Shown: positions 1 to 7,754 of the stretch, in pieces
How the letters are laid out: each line of letters begins with the position of its first letter
How positions within the stretch are numbered: position 1 is the stretch's first letter
Translations under genes and position numbers: made by a program
NCBI GenBank assembly: GCA_047632595.1
Contig: JBLIDK010000027.1
Coordinates: forward strand, 1-28,818
Origin: JBLIDK01 sp047632595
GTDB lineage: Bacteria > Bacteroidota > Bacteroidia > Sphingobacteriales > Sphingobacteriaceae
Reading direction: 5' to 3'
DNA: 28,818 nt
The notes under the pieces: generated by a model
The model's database searches: none
What the model saw: only the letters and a program-made list of their open reading frames with translations
Told to the model about the DNA's origin: nothing

Positions 1-36
1 CAATCTTTAGGCAGTATTAAAGTGTTAAAACAATAA
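1..36 (+). CDS. 3' end of an upstream gene (partial, cut by window edge)
   Basis: The first frame reads QSLGSIKVLKQ and stops at 34-36; the other two frames stop within 18 bases. The basic, hydrophobic ending resembles the last residues of T9SS type A sorting domains, but eleven residues are too few to name a family. A strong terminator follows at 61, consistent with this being a real gene end. Function unknown. Confidence 0.35.
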   Translation, partial: QSLGSIKVLKQ

Positions 37-60
37 GGCTTTTGTAATTCATTTTACTTA

Positions 61-101
61 AAACAGGAAATCTAATTAATATTAGATTTCCTGTTTTTTT
101 T
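61..101. terminator. Intrinsic terminator, perfect 16-bp stem
   Basis: AAACAGGAAATCTAAT at 61-76 pairs perfectly with 81-96 around a TAAT loop, and a T-run follows. The stem begins with A residues, so it could act in both directions, but the gene ending at 36 on the plus strand is the obvious client. Confidence 0.85.
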
Positions 102-200
102 GTTGCTACAATACGATTAAATGACAACTCAAAAGTGAAAAACTACCCAAGCAATAAAATACAAAGTATCAATCTTTTTAAAAAAGATAAATAAAATTTC

Positions 201-208
201 TATGTTTG
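201..208 (+). promoter_or_regulatory. Candidate -7 box TATGTTTG
   Basis: TATGTTTG matches the Bacteroidota -7 consensus TAnnTTTG and lies about 20 bases before the ATG at 228. A clear -33 TTG is not visible. It would drive the decayed gene at 228-502 and, by read-through, the TonB receptor at 499. Confidence 0.4.
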
Positions 209-227
209 AATTTCAAACTAAAAATAA

Positions 228-502
228 ATGAAAAAACTAATTTTTAATTTTTACCACGGTGGCAATATCAAATTGTATCGCTCAAAAAGTTGAAATAGTT
301 CATAATATTCACGCTTTGAGATCTTCCGATTCCTTAAGTCTAATAGTTTAGGAAAATGAGTTGTTTTTTAGGGCTAATAACGGTACTAATGGTTTGGAAT
401 TGTGGAGGTATAAAAGGGCCTTCATTATTGGTAATTGGTGCCTATTTTCTTCGCATAAAATCCAATACATCGGTTGAGCAAAGAGTAGTAATTAAATTAT
501 GA
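228..502 (+). pseudogene. Decayed secreted ELWxxDG-repeat protein with T9SS sorting tail
   Basis: No single frame is open, but three successive frames give recognisable pieces. From ATG 228 comes MKKLIF. The next frame (from 253) gives TTVAISNCIAQ, which completes a signal peptide. After a TAG at 349-351 the same frame reads ENELFFRANNGTNGLELWR (352-408), matching the ELWxxDG repeat of large secreted bacterial proteins. A third frame ends YFLRIKSNTSVEQRVVIKL (443-499) and TGA at 500-502, typical of the last strand of a T9SS type A sorting domain. Start, one repeat and export tail therefore survive in order with at least two frame changes, one stop and most of the body missing. The stop overlaps the receptor ATG at 499, so the two were probably cotranscribed. 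The family match is from memory of motifs; the decay is read directly. Confidence 0.6.
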
Positions 503-2862
503 TAAAAAGATTTTTAGCACTCACCTTCTTTCTAGCACTCATTCCTTTTGTGTTTTCGCAAGATAAATACACAATAAGTGGGTATGTGAAAGAAGCTTCA
601 AGTGGAGAATCATTGATTGGTGCTAGTGTATATGATTCAGCCTCTTTTACTGGCACCACCACCAACCAATATGGTTTCTTTTCAATTACTCTTCCAAAAG
701 GAAATTATACCCTTAAGGTTAGCTATTTGGGCTATAAAGAATTTTCACAAATAGTTGAACTAAATTCAGCTACACGTATTAATATAGACTTAATAGAAAA
801 CTCTACTTTAATTGAAGAAGTGGTAATAAGTGCCGATCGTAAGGATAACACCGAAAGTACTCAGATGAGTGTTGACAAACTTGATATCGACCAAATTAAA
901 GCCTTACCGGTTCTTTTTGGGGAAGTAGACATTCTAAAAACAATTCAACTTCTTCCTGGAATACAAAGTGCGGGAGAAGGAAACAGTGGTTTTTATGTTC
1001 GTGGTGGTGGTCCAGATCAAAATTTGGTGCTTTTAGATGGTGCAACAGTTTATAATACCGGTCACTTGTTAGGTTTCTTCTCCGTTTTTAATGCCGATGC
1101 TATAAACGATGTAAAAGTAATTAAAGGTGGTGTTCCTGCCAATTATGGTGGCCGACTTTCTTCTGTTGTTGATATTCAGATGAAGGAAGGAAACAATAAA
1201 AAATATGAGGCCACCGGTGGCATTGGACTTATAGCTTCTAGATTAACTGTGGAAGGACCTATTCAGAAGAATAAAAGCTCCTTTATTGTAAGTGGTCGCC
1301 GGACATACATTGATCAACTGGTAAAACCATTTGCAAAAGACTCATCCGCTTTAGACGGCTCAGGTTATTACTTTTATGATTTAAATGCTAAAATGAACTA
1401 CATTTTTTCGGATAAGGATAGAGTATTTGCAAGCGGGTACTTTGGTAGAGATGTTTTTTCATTTAGTGGTTCAGATGGACGTTTTTCATTCTCTCTTCCT
1501 TACGGAAACAGCACCGCTACAGTTAGATGGAATCACTTGTTTAGCGATAAGTTGTTTTTAAATACCACCGCTATTTTTAACGACTATCAATTTGAAATTG
1601 AAGCGGGGCAAAATGATTTTAAATTCAAGCTCTTTTCGGGAGTGGAAGACTATTCTGGAAAGCTGGATTTTGAATACTTCCCAAATGTTCGCAACAATGT
1701 AAAGTTTGGAGCTCATTACACCTACCACATATTCACCCCTAGTTCTGCATCCGCGCAAGCTGGAGAAATTAAATTTGAGCCTGAAAAAATCAACAAACAA
1801 TACGCAAACGAATATGCCGGATACATTCAGGATGATATTACTGTAACTGATAGAATAAAGCTTAATGCCGGATTGCGTTACTCCTACTTCGAACAAATTG
1901 GTCCTTATGATTTATACGAAGTCGATGATGTTGGAACCCCAACCGATACACAATTTTATGAACGAGGAGAAAAAATTGCTTCTTACGGTGGTTTTGAGCC
2001 CCGAATTTCAACCCGAATCAAACTTAACAAGGAATCATCAATAAAAGTAGCATATACCTTTAGCTACCAATATTTACACCTAGCAGCATTTGGTGGTGGT
2101 AATTTACCAGCAGATTTATGGATTCCGAGTTCAGCAAAAATTAAACCTCAAGAGAGTAACCAATATGCGGTTGGATATTTTAGAAATTTCAATGAAGACA
2201 AGTATGAAACTTCTGTGGAGGTTTACTACAAAGACATGCTAAACTTAGTAGAGTTTGTTGAAACCCCAACCTCTGCAGGCATCAACGAAAACATTGAAAA
2301 CCAATTAACTCTTGGACAAGGGTATTCATATGGTTTAGAGCTTTTCATTAAGAAGAAATTTGGCAAACTAAACGGTTGGATTGGCTATACCTGGAGCAAA
2401 TCAAACAGACAGTTTGATGATTTGAACTTTGGAGAAGAATTTCCAGCACGTTACGACCGCCGTCATGATGCAAGTGTTGTTGGAACTTATGAACTAAACA
2501 AGAGATGGAGCTTTTCTTCGGTATTTGTTTTTGGTTCTGGAAGTGCTTATAGTGTCCCAAGTAACCTGGTAGTTATTGCAGGGCAACCTTCTTATTATTA
2601 CGGAGAAAATTATAGAAACAGCTTACGATTTAAGCCTTATCACCGTTTAGATATTAGTGCAACATTAAAAGGCAAGACAACCAAGAAGTTTGAGTCGAGC
2701 TGGAATTTCTCTGTTTACAATGTGTACAATCGATTTAATCAATACATTGTTTACTTAGACTTGCAGGGAAATATAAATGATCCGGGAGGAGTTTCATCTG
2801 TAGCTAAAGAGGTAGGAATTTTTAGAATTTTGCCATCAGTAGCTTGGAACTTTAAATTTTAG
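499..2862 (+). CDS. TonB-dependent outer-membrane receptor with carboxypeptidase-like regulatory domain
   Basis: A 787-residue outer-membrane receptor that would import an unidentified ligand using TonB energy. Residues 1-20 form a signal peptide ending PFVFS before Q21. Residues 23-110 match the carboxypeptidase D regulatory-like beta-sandwich (SGYV, GTTTNQYGFF, LKVSYLGY). The plug follows at about 120-230, with LPGIQSAGEG, YVRGGGPDQNLVLLDG and VIKGGVPANYGGRLSSVVDI. The rest is barrel with alternating strands, ending in FKF, a normal terminal aromatic. Length is usual for this non-SusC subgroup. Two bases separate it from the DUF4249 lipoprotein at 2865, and that pairing is common in Bacteroidota. 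The ATG at 499 overlaps the stop of the decayed gene upstream. Substrate cannot be told from sequence. Confidence 0.93.
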   Translation: MIKRFLALTFFLALIPFVFSQDKYTISGYVKEASSGESLIGASVYDSASFTGTTTNQYGFFSITLPKGNYTLKVSYLGYKEFSQIVELNSATRINIDLIENSTLIEEVVISADRKDNTESTQMSVDKLDIDQIKALPVLFGEVDILKTIQLLPGIQSAGEGNSGFYVRGGGPDQNLVLLDGATVYNTGHLLGFFSVFNADAINDVKVIKGGVPANYGGRLSSVVDIQMKEGNNKKYEATGGIGLIASRLTVEGPIQKNKSSFIVSGRRTYIDQLVKPFAKDSSALDGSGYYFYDLNAKMNYIFSDKDRVFASGYFGRDVFSFSGSDGRFSFSLPYGNSTATVRWNHLFSDKLFLNTTAIFNDYQFEIEAGQNDFKFKLFSGVEDYSGKLDFEYFPNVRNNVKFGAHYTYHIFTPSSASAQAGEIKFEPEKINKQYANEYAGYIQDDITVTDRIKLNAGLRYSYFEQIGPYDLYEVDDVGTPTDTQFYERGEKIASYGGFEPRISTRIKLNKESSIKVAYTFSYQYLHLAAFGGGNLPADLWIPSSAKIKPQESNQYAVGYFRNFNEDKYETSVEVYYKDMLNLVEFVETPTSAGINENIENQLTLGQGYSYGLELFIKKKFGKLNGWIGYTWSKSNRQFDDLNFGEEFPARYDRRHDASVVGTYELNKRWSFSSVFVFGSGSAYSVPSNLVVIAGQPSYYYGENYRNSLRFKPYHRLDISATLKGKTTKKFESSWNFSVYNVYNRFNQYIVYLDLQGNINDPGGVSSVAKEVGIFRILPSVAWNFKF

Positions 2863-2864
2863 AA

Positions 2865-3731
2865 ATGGGAAGAGCAATTTTATATATAGTTTTATTGGGT
2901 GTTGTTTTTACTTCATGTGAACGTGAATTAGACTTGAACTTGCCAGAGAAAGATGCACCTATTGTAGTGGAAGGCTATGTAGAAAATGGTGAAATCCCCT
3001 ACGTTATACTAGCAAAGGGTACAGGCTTTTTTGACGCTATTGATTCAAGCACATTCTCTAAACTGGGCATATTTAATGCAAAAGTGATGCTTAACAATGG
3101 AGATCAAACGGAAGAACTAATCACCGACGAGCGTATTGGTTTCCCAATTTATGGTGCAGTTGACCGCTTTGGTAATACAACCATGCTTGGAGAAGCTGGC
3201 AAAACCTATAAATTAACAATAGAAGTGGATGGAGAAAAAATTGAGGCTACTACTCAGGTTTTGCAACCCGTTCCTTTAGATAGTATGTATGTGGTTCCAT
3301 TAAAATCGAACCCTAAAAAACTGCAGCTCTTTATAACTTTAAGTGAGCCGGGCTTGACTAAAAACTACTATCGTGCAATGACTAAAACTACTCGTGATGA
3401 AAATTTTGATACAGATTTTGGAAGTTTGTTCGATGATTTGTTGGTGAATGGAACAACATTTAGTTTTCCCTTAAATAGCGGTAGCTCAAGAGAAGACACT
3501 ACTTCTGCAGCAAATGAGTTTGGCTTGTTTAATGCAGGCGACACCATAATAGTAAAGTGGATTCATCTCACGAAACCCAATTATAACTTTTGGATTACTT
3601 TTGAAAATCAAGTGAATAGTATTGGAAGTCCTTTTGCAAACCCAACTGTAATTAAGAGCAATGTAAGCTCTGGCGTTGGCGTTTGGAGTGATTATGCATC
3701 TTTTTATGATACGTTAATAACGACAAAATAA
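2865..3731 (+). CDS. DUF4249 family lipoprotein, partner of the TonB receptor
   Basis: A 288-residue lipoprotein. The N-terminus is a short hydrophobic segment with lipobox VFTSC, so Cys18 should be lipidated. The mature protein begins ERELDLNLPEKDAPIVVEGYVENG, the signature opening of DUF4249, and the beta-rich body ends GVGVWSDYASFYDTLI, also usual for the family. It starts two bases after the receptor stop, so they form one transcription unit and probably one outer-membrane complex. DUF4249 proteins have no firmly known biochemical role; a surface-exposed ligand-capture or lid function, like SusD, is inference. No truncation is visible. Confidence 0.88.
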   Translation: MGRAILYIVLLGVVFTSCERELDLNLPEKDAPIVVEGYVENGEIPYVILAKGTGFFDAIDSSTFSKLGIFNAKVMLNNGDQTEELITDERIGFPIYGAVDRFGNTTMLGEAGKTYKLTIEVDGEKIEATTQVLQPVPLDSMYVVPLKSNPKKLQLFITLSEPGLTKNYYRAMTKTTRDENFDTDFGSLFDDLLVNGTTFSFPLNSGSSREDTTSAANEFGLFNAGDTIIVKWIHLTKPNYNFWITFENQVNSIGSPFANPTVIKSNVSSGVGVWSDYASFYDTLITTK

Positions 3732-3753
3732 GTAGCTTCAAGCTGCGAGCTAC
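3732..3753. repeat. Short inverted repeat just after the DUF4249 gene
   Basis: GTAGCT (3732-3737) and AGCTAC (3748-3753) flank a spacer that itself contains AGCT, so AGCT occurs three times in 22 bases. There is no T-run, so it is not a standard terminator. It may be a remnant of an intergenic repeat family. Confidence 0.4.
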
Positions 3754-3824
3754 TAGCCAAAAGCAATTTATCCAAGTTCCAAAGCTAAAAAGTGCAGCAG
3801 GGCTGAATTAACTTTGCATATCAT

Positions 3825-3938
3825 AAAAAACCGTCATCCTGATGATAATCCTAGACCGACGAAGGAGCGTCAAGGAGCGTCAAGGAGTGTACCGACCGAC
3901 GCAGGAGGATCGGGATGTATCGAAGGGCCGGTTTTTTT
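3825..3938. repeat. Long imperfect hairpin with tandem 10-mers, terminator-like
   Basis: AAAAAACCG (3825-3833) pairs with CGGTTTTTT (3929-3937), and CATCCTGAT (3835-3843) pairs with ATCGGGATG (3909-3917) with one G-T wobble. Together they enclose about 65 bases. The loop carries three near-identical 10-mers ending GAAGGAGCGT, CAAGGAGCGT and CAAGGAGTGT (3861-3890) and repeated ACCGAC units. It is clearly more GC-rich than its surroundings. TCATCC at the left and CGAAGG at the right resemble dispersed intergenic repeats I recall from Bacteroidota genomes. The stem with following T-run could end transcription of the receptor/lipoprotein operon. Confidence 0.6.
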
Positions 3939-4046
3939 GTAAATTATTAAAAGCTTAACCCCATTTATTGAACAAATTGAAACTTTCCCTTTCAAAATAA
4001 AACCATTTAACCGTTCTTTGGTTTAATTCCAAAGAATAACATTTCG

Positions 4047-4054
4047 TATTTTTG
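4047..4054 (+). promoter_or_regulatory. -7 box TATTTTTG abutting trxB start
   Basis: TATTTTTG fits TAnnTTTG but ends one base before the ATG at 4056. Transcription should begin about five bases past the box, at or just inside the start codon. Either trxB is translated from a leaderless message, perhaps from the second ATG at 4059, or the box is fortuitous. Confidence 0.4.
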
Positions 4055-4055
4055 T

Positions 4056-5024
4056 ATGATGAACGCTGAAAAAGACCTAAAAACTAAATGCCTGATAATC
4101 GGATCAGGCCCTGCCGGATACACTGCCGCTATTTACGCAGCACGTGCTGACCTAAAACCATTAATGATTACTGGTATTGAATGGGGTGGACAATTAACTC
4201 AAACCACTGACGTAGATAACTATCCTGGCTACCCAAAAGGAATTATGGGTCCTGAGATGATGGAAGACTTTAAAAACCAAGCAGAACGTTTCGGTACAGA
4301 TATTCGTTTCGGTTATGTAACTAAAGTTGACTTCAGTGGCCCTGTTCACAAGGCAATTGTAGACGACGAGTACGAAATTGAAGCAGAAACAATTATAATT
4401 GCTACCGGTGCTTCTGCAATGTACTTAGGCTTAGAAAGTGAAAAAAGATTAAACGGTTATGGCGTTTCAGCCTGTGCAGTTTGTGATGGCTTTTTCTTTA
4501 AAGAACAAGATGTTGCTATAGTTGGTGCAGGAGATACTGCGGCAGAAGAAGCTTCATATCTTGCTAAACTATGTAAATCAGTTACTATGTTGGTTCGAAA
4601 AGACCATATGCGTGCTTCAAAAGCCATGCAGCATCGTTTAGAAAAGCTAGAAAACGTAAACATTCTTTTTAATCATGAAGTTCTTGAAGTTTTAGGCGAC
4701 AAAGGTGTTGAAGGAGTTCAAGTAATTAACAACCAAACTAAAGAAGAGCAAAAGCTTGATGTTACTGGCTTGTTTATAGCAATTGGACATAAGCCAAACA
4801 CTGATATTTTCAAAGACTTTATTGACATGAACGATGTTGGTTACATCAATACACTTCCAGGAAGTGCAAAGACTCACGTTGAAGGTGTATTTGCTTGCGG
4901 CGATGCTCAAGACCATGAATACCGTCAGGCGGTAACAGCTGCAGGTACTGGTTGTATGGCTGCATTAGATGCTGAGCGCTACCTTGCTTCGAAAGATGCC
5001 GTTGAAGAAGTGATTTCGGCATAA
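4056..5024 (+). CDS. trxB: Thioredoxin-disulfide reductase
   Basis: A cytosolic flavoenzyme of 322 residues that passes electrons from NADPH through FAD and a redox disulfide to thioredoxin. Seen in order: FAD-binding GSGPAG at 16-21; GGQLTQTTDVDNYPGYP, the usual low-Mr reductase sequence; redox centre CAVCDG with Cys140 and Cys143; NADPH-binding VGAGDTAAE near 156-164; and the C-terminal FAD motif GVFACGDAQDHEYRQAVTAAGTG. Length is standard. The two consecutive Met codons leave the exact start open by one residue. It is transcribed alone, with intergenic space on both sides. The remains of a thioredoxin-fold lipoprotein gene lie just downstream. Identification is secure. Confidence 0.97.
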   Translation: MMNAEKDLKTKCLIIGSGPAGYTAAIYAARADLKPLMITGIEWGGQLTQTTDVDNYPGYPKGIMGPEMMEDFKNQAERFGTDIRFGYVTKVDFSGPVHKAIVDDEYEIEAETIIIATGASAMYLGLESEKRLNGYGVSACAVCDGFFFKEQDVAIVGAGDTAAEEASYLAKLCKSVTMLVRKDHMRASKAMQHRLEKLENVNILFNHEVLEVLGDKGVEGVQVINNQTKEEQKLDVTGLFIAIGHKPNTDIFKDFIDMNDVGYINTLPGSAKTHVEGVFACGDAQDHEYRQAVTAAGTGCMAALDAERYLASKDAVEEVISA

Positions 5025-5058
5025 ATCGAAGTCCACTAACTTTTCTGTTTTTGGAGGG

Positions 5059-5248
5059 ATGATTTGTAAAAAAATAACCTCCATACTCATTCCTCTACTT
5101 TTCAAAGTATCCAACCTTAGGTGCAATTTCTTGCGATAAAGATTCGGTAACAATTACTGAAACTATAACAGATAAAGTGACACTTGTTGATACGATTATC
5201 ATAATTGATAAGCTGAATACAGTTGACTCTATTTTTGTGTTTAATTAA
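5059..5248 (+). pseudogene. Frameshifted N-terminal piece of a lipoprotein gene
   Basis: ATG 5059 opens MICKKITSILIPLLF, a basic hydrophobic signal sequence, then runs into a stop. The next frame continues SKYPTLGAISCDKDS and then TITETITDKVTLVDTIIII, stopping at 5246-5248. Joined, they give a signal peptide, lipobox GAISC and an acidic start typical of Bacteroidota lipoproteins. One frame change breaks the gene. It may be the 5' part of the thioredoxin-fold relic at 5271-5487, but the middle of such a gene would be missing. Not recognised beyond lipoprotein. Confidence 0.5.
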
Positions 5249-5270
5249 TCAAGAGGTGTTTTTAATATAA

Positions 5271-5487
5271 TTAGATGATTCACTACAGAATTTTGAAAAT
5301 TTCAATTTTGACCATTACTCAATAAGTAGAAATGTCTCAAAATCGTTTAATGTCTTTGGTTATCCAAGACTTAAGTAATCGATTCAAATGGCATAATTAG
5401 AGATGTATTTAGGGTGCCTCATCTGGAATTAATGAAAAAATGATCACCAACTTAATTCGTAGCATTAATAGACTAACGGAAAATTAA
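5271..5487 (+). pseudogene. Remnant of the C-terminal half of a thioredoxin-fold protein
   Basis: Three frames must be joined. Frame one (5271-5378) reads FENFNFDHYSISRNVSKS then FNVFGYPRL and stops. Frame two (5375-5443) reads VIDSNGIIRDVFRVPH and stops. Frame three (5413-5487) reads SGINEKMITNLIRSINRL and stops at 5485-5487. The order GYP (cis-proline loop), then VIDSNGIIR (the strand and turn after it), then a final helix is the C-terminal arrangement of TlpA/redoxin-type thioredoxin-fold proteins. The CxxC half is not visible. Assignment rests on motif order and is inference. Confidence 0.5.
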
Positions 5488-5520
5488 TTTAAATAGTTGA
5501 GAATGTACTTAGCTACCTGA

Positions 5521-6762
5521 TTAAGCCGCTTTCAATTTCTTAAGCTTACTTTTCTCTAGTTTCCTCATTGCATAGGCTAAGTCAATGTTAAGCGACTTTG
5601 CATTTTTCTTCGATGGCATATGGAACATATCATCAAGGAAAATAGCCTCACAAATTGAACGTAATCCCCTAGCACCAAGCTTAAACTCTACTGCCTTTTT
5701 AACAATAAACTCTAATACCTGTTTTTCCACAGTAAGCTTCACTCCTTCTAATTCAAATAAGCGAACATATTGCTTCATTAAAGCATTTTTAGGTTGAGTT
5801 AGAATTGCTAGTAAAGTTGTAGCATCTAATGGGTCTAGGTGAGTTAGTACTGGCAAACGACCAATTAGCTCGGGTATTAGGCCAAAACCTTTTAAATCCT
5901 GTGGACTTACATACTGAAGCATGTTGTCCTTGTCGATTAAATCTCGTTCTGTATCGTTGCTATACCCTATTGTTTGAGTTTTTAATCTACGAGCAATAAT
6001 TTTGTCAATTCCGTCAAACGCACCACCACAAATAAATAAGATATTACGAGTGTTTACGGTAATCATTTTTTGCTCTGGATGCTTACGTCCCCCTTGAGGT
6101 GGAACATTCACTTCTGAGCCTTCTAATAGTTTTAGCATTGCTTGTTGAACACCTTCACCACTTACATCACGAGTAATAGAAGGATTATCACTCTTCCGAG
6201 CAATTTTATCTATCTCATCAATGTAAATAATACCTTGTTGAGCACGTTCTACATTAAAATCAGCAACTTGTAATAAGCGAGATAGAATGCTTTCCACATC
6301 TTCACCAACATACCCTGCTTCTGTTAAAACAGTGGCATCAACAATGCAAAAAGGTACTTGCAACACTCTAGCAATAGATCTAGCAAGTAACGTTTTACCT
6401 GTTCCGGTTTCCCCGATTAGGATAACATTACTTTTTTCCAATTCAACATCGTCTTTATCGTCTGTTGTTTGGTGTAAAATACGTTTGTAGTGATTGTACA
6501 CCGCTACGCTTAAATTCATTTTAGCCTCATCTTGTCCAATTACATACAGGCCAATATGGTCTGTTATTTCTTGAGGAGTAATAAGTTTTATTCCATCAGA
6601 AGCATCTTTCTTTTTCAAGATGTTTTCTTGAATTAAGATATCGTTTGCTTGAGTTATACATTTATCACAAATGTGGCCTTCTAATCCAGCAATCATAATT
6701 AATGCATCCTTCTTCTCTGTGCCACAAAACGAACACAATGCTCCTTGATCTTTATCTCCCAT
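5521..6762 (-). CDS. clpX: ClpX, ATPase subunit of the ClpXP protease
   Basis: A 413-residue AAA+ unfoldase that recognises tagged proteins and threads them into ClpP. The N-terminal zinc-binding domain has Cys10, Cys13, Cys32 and Cys35. Walker A is GETGTGKT at 117-124, the pore loop GYVG at 150-153, Walker B IIYIDE at 178-183, and the RKH loop at 226-228. The ClpP-docking loop reads IGY at 265-267 rather than the enterobacterial IGF, a conservative change. Sensor-2 GARGLR is near the C-terminus. It lies downstream of clpP with a terminator-like hairpin between, so it may be partly uncoupled from clpP. Identification is secure. Confidence 0.98.
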   Translation of the reverse strand: MGDKDQGALCSFCGTEKKDALIMIAGLEGHICDKCITQANDILIQENILKKKDASDGIKLITPQEITDHIGLYVIGQDEAKMNLSVAVYNHYKRILHQTTDDKDDVELEKSNVILIGETGTGKTLLARSIARVLQVPFCIVDATVLTEAGYVGEDVESILSRLLQVADFNVERAQQGIIYIDEIDKIARKSDNPSITRDVSGEGVQQAMLKLLEGSEVNVPPQGGRKHPEQKMITVNTRNILFICGGAFDGIDKIIARRLKTQTIGYSNDTERDLIDKDNMLQYVSPQDLKGFGLIPELIGRLPVLTHLDPLDATTLLAILTQPKNALMKQYVRLFELEGVKLTVEKQVLEFIVKKAVEFKLGARGLRSICEAIFLDDMFHMPSKKNAKSLNIDLAYAMRKLEKSKLKKLKAA

Positions 6763-6790
6763 AACTATGTAATTTAACTAAAACTCCTTA

Positions 6791-6824
6791 AAATAAAAAA
6801 AGCCCTACAAAAATAAGGGCTTTT
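6791..6824 (-). terminator. Intrinsic terminator between clpP and clpX
   Basis: Read on the minus strand, AAAAGCCCT (from 6824) pairs perfectly with AGGGCTTTT (ending 6798) around a nine-base loop, followed by TTTs complementary to 6791-6797. It lies after clpP and just before clpX, so it would attenuate read-through. Confidence 0.75.
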
Positions 6825-6842
6825 AGCTAAAATTGTTTGTTT

Positions 6843-7535
6843 TTACTTCGTTTTTGTACGAGGCTCTAAAACTTCATCAATCATTCCGAACTCTTTTGCT
6901 TCTGCAGCAGTCATCCAATAATCTCTATCAGAACAGTCTTCAACTTTCTTATAAGTTTGGCCACTGTGGTTAGAGATAATATCGTAAAGTTCCTTCTTTA
7001 AAAGAATAATTTGCTTTGCAGTGATTTCAATATCAGAAGCTTGACCTTCTGCCCCACCTAATGGTTGGTGAATCATTACTCTTGCGTGCTTAAGAGCTGT
7101 TCGTTTTCCTGCATGACCTGCACACAATAAAACCGCACCCATTGATGCTGCTAATCCCGTACAAATTGTTGCAACATGAGGTTGAATATACTGCATGGTA
7201 TCATAAATACCTAAACCTGCATAAACAGATCCACCCGGACTGTTCAAGTAAATTTGAATGTCTCTTGTTGCATCAGCAGATTCTAAGAATAAAAGCTGAG
7301 CTTGAACAATGTTTGCTATCGTATCATTGATAGGATCTCCTAAAAAAATGATTCTATCCATCATTAATCTTGAAAACACATCCATCGATGCTACATTCAA
7401 TTGACGCTCTTCAATAATGTAAGGCGTAATGTTTGTTGGAAGGTTTTGTGCTTGACTAATAAAATTATCAACATGCATACTGTTGATTCTCTTATGTTTA
7501 ACTGCGTAATTTCTAAATTCGTTCTTAATATTCAT
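6843..7535 (-). CDS. clpP: ClpP, proteolytic subunit of the Clp protease
   Basis: A 230-residue serine peptidase forming the double-heptamer chamber fed by ClpX. The catalytic triad is Ser131 (GLAASMGA), His156 (MIHQPLGG) and Asp205 (SDRDYWM), with the family's normal spacing of 25 and 74 residues. The oxyanion strand reads YLNSPGGSV at 96-104. The N-terminal extension of about 30 residues before the conserved PYIIEE is longer than in E. coli; internal Met20 is a plausible alternative start. Gene order tig-clpP-clpX on the minus strand matches the arrangement in many bacteria. Identification is secure; the start is less so. Confidence 0.97.
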   Translation of the reverse strand: MNIKNEFRNYAVKHKRINSMHVDNFISQAQNLPTNITPYIIEERQLNVASMDVFSRLMMDRIIFLGDPINDTIANIVQAQLLFLESADATRDIQIYLNSPGGSVYAGLGIYDTMQYIQPHVATICTGLAASMGAVLLCAGHAGKRTALKHARVMIHQPLGGAEGQASDIEITAKQIILLKKELYDIISNHSGQTYKKVEDCSDRDYWMTAAEAKEFGMIDEVLEPRTKTK

Positions 7536-7700
7536 TGTATCTTTACTAGTGTATTAAGGGTATTAACAGAAAGCCCTCAAGGTTGTTTGCTAAGTTAATG
7601 CACATCTACATTTTCACAAGCATTTTTGAATAAAATTGGAAAAAAATTTTTTTGTGTAAAAGTAGTTCGAGCTATGTCCTAAGTTTAATAAATTTAAACA

Positions 7701-7735
7701 AAAAAAAGACTCCTTATTTTCACAAAGAGCCTTTT
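7701..7735 (-). terminator. Intrinsic terminator after tig
   Basis: On the minus strand AAAAGGCTC (from 7735) pairs with GAGTCTTTT (ending 7704) with one G-U wobble, and a run of Ts follows. It sits about 20 bases after the tig stop and would separate tig from clpP. Confidence 0.7.
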
Positions 7736-7754
7736 CAATAACTTTAATATTGAA

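Noticed and set aside
3861..3890. Tandem 10-mers as a CRISPR array
   Set aside because: The units are contiguous with no spacers and only three copies are present.
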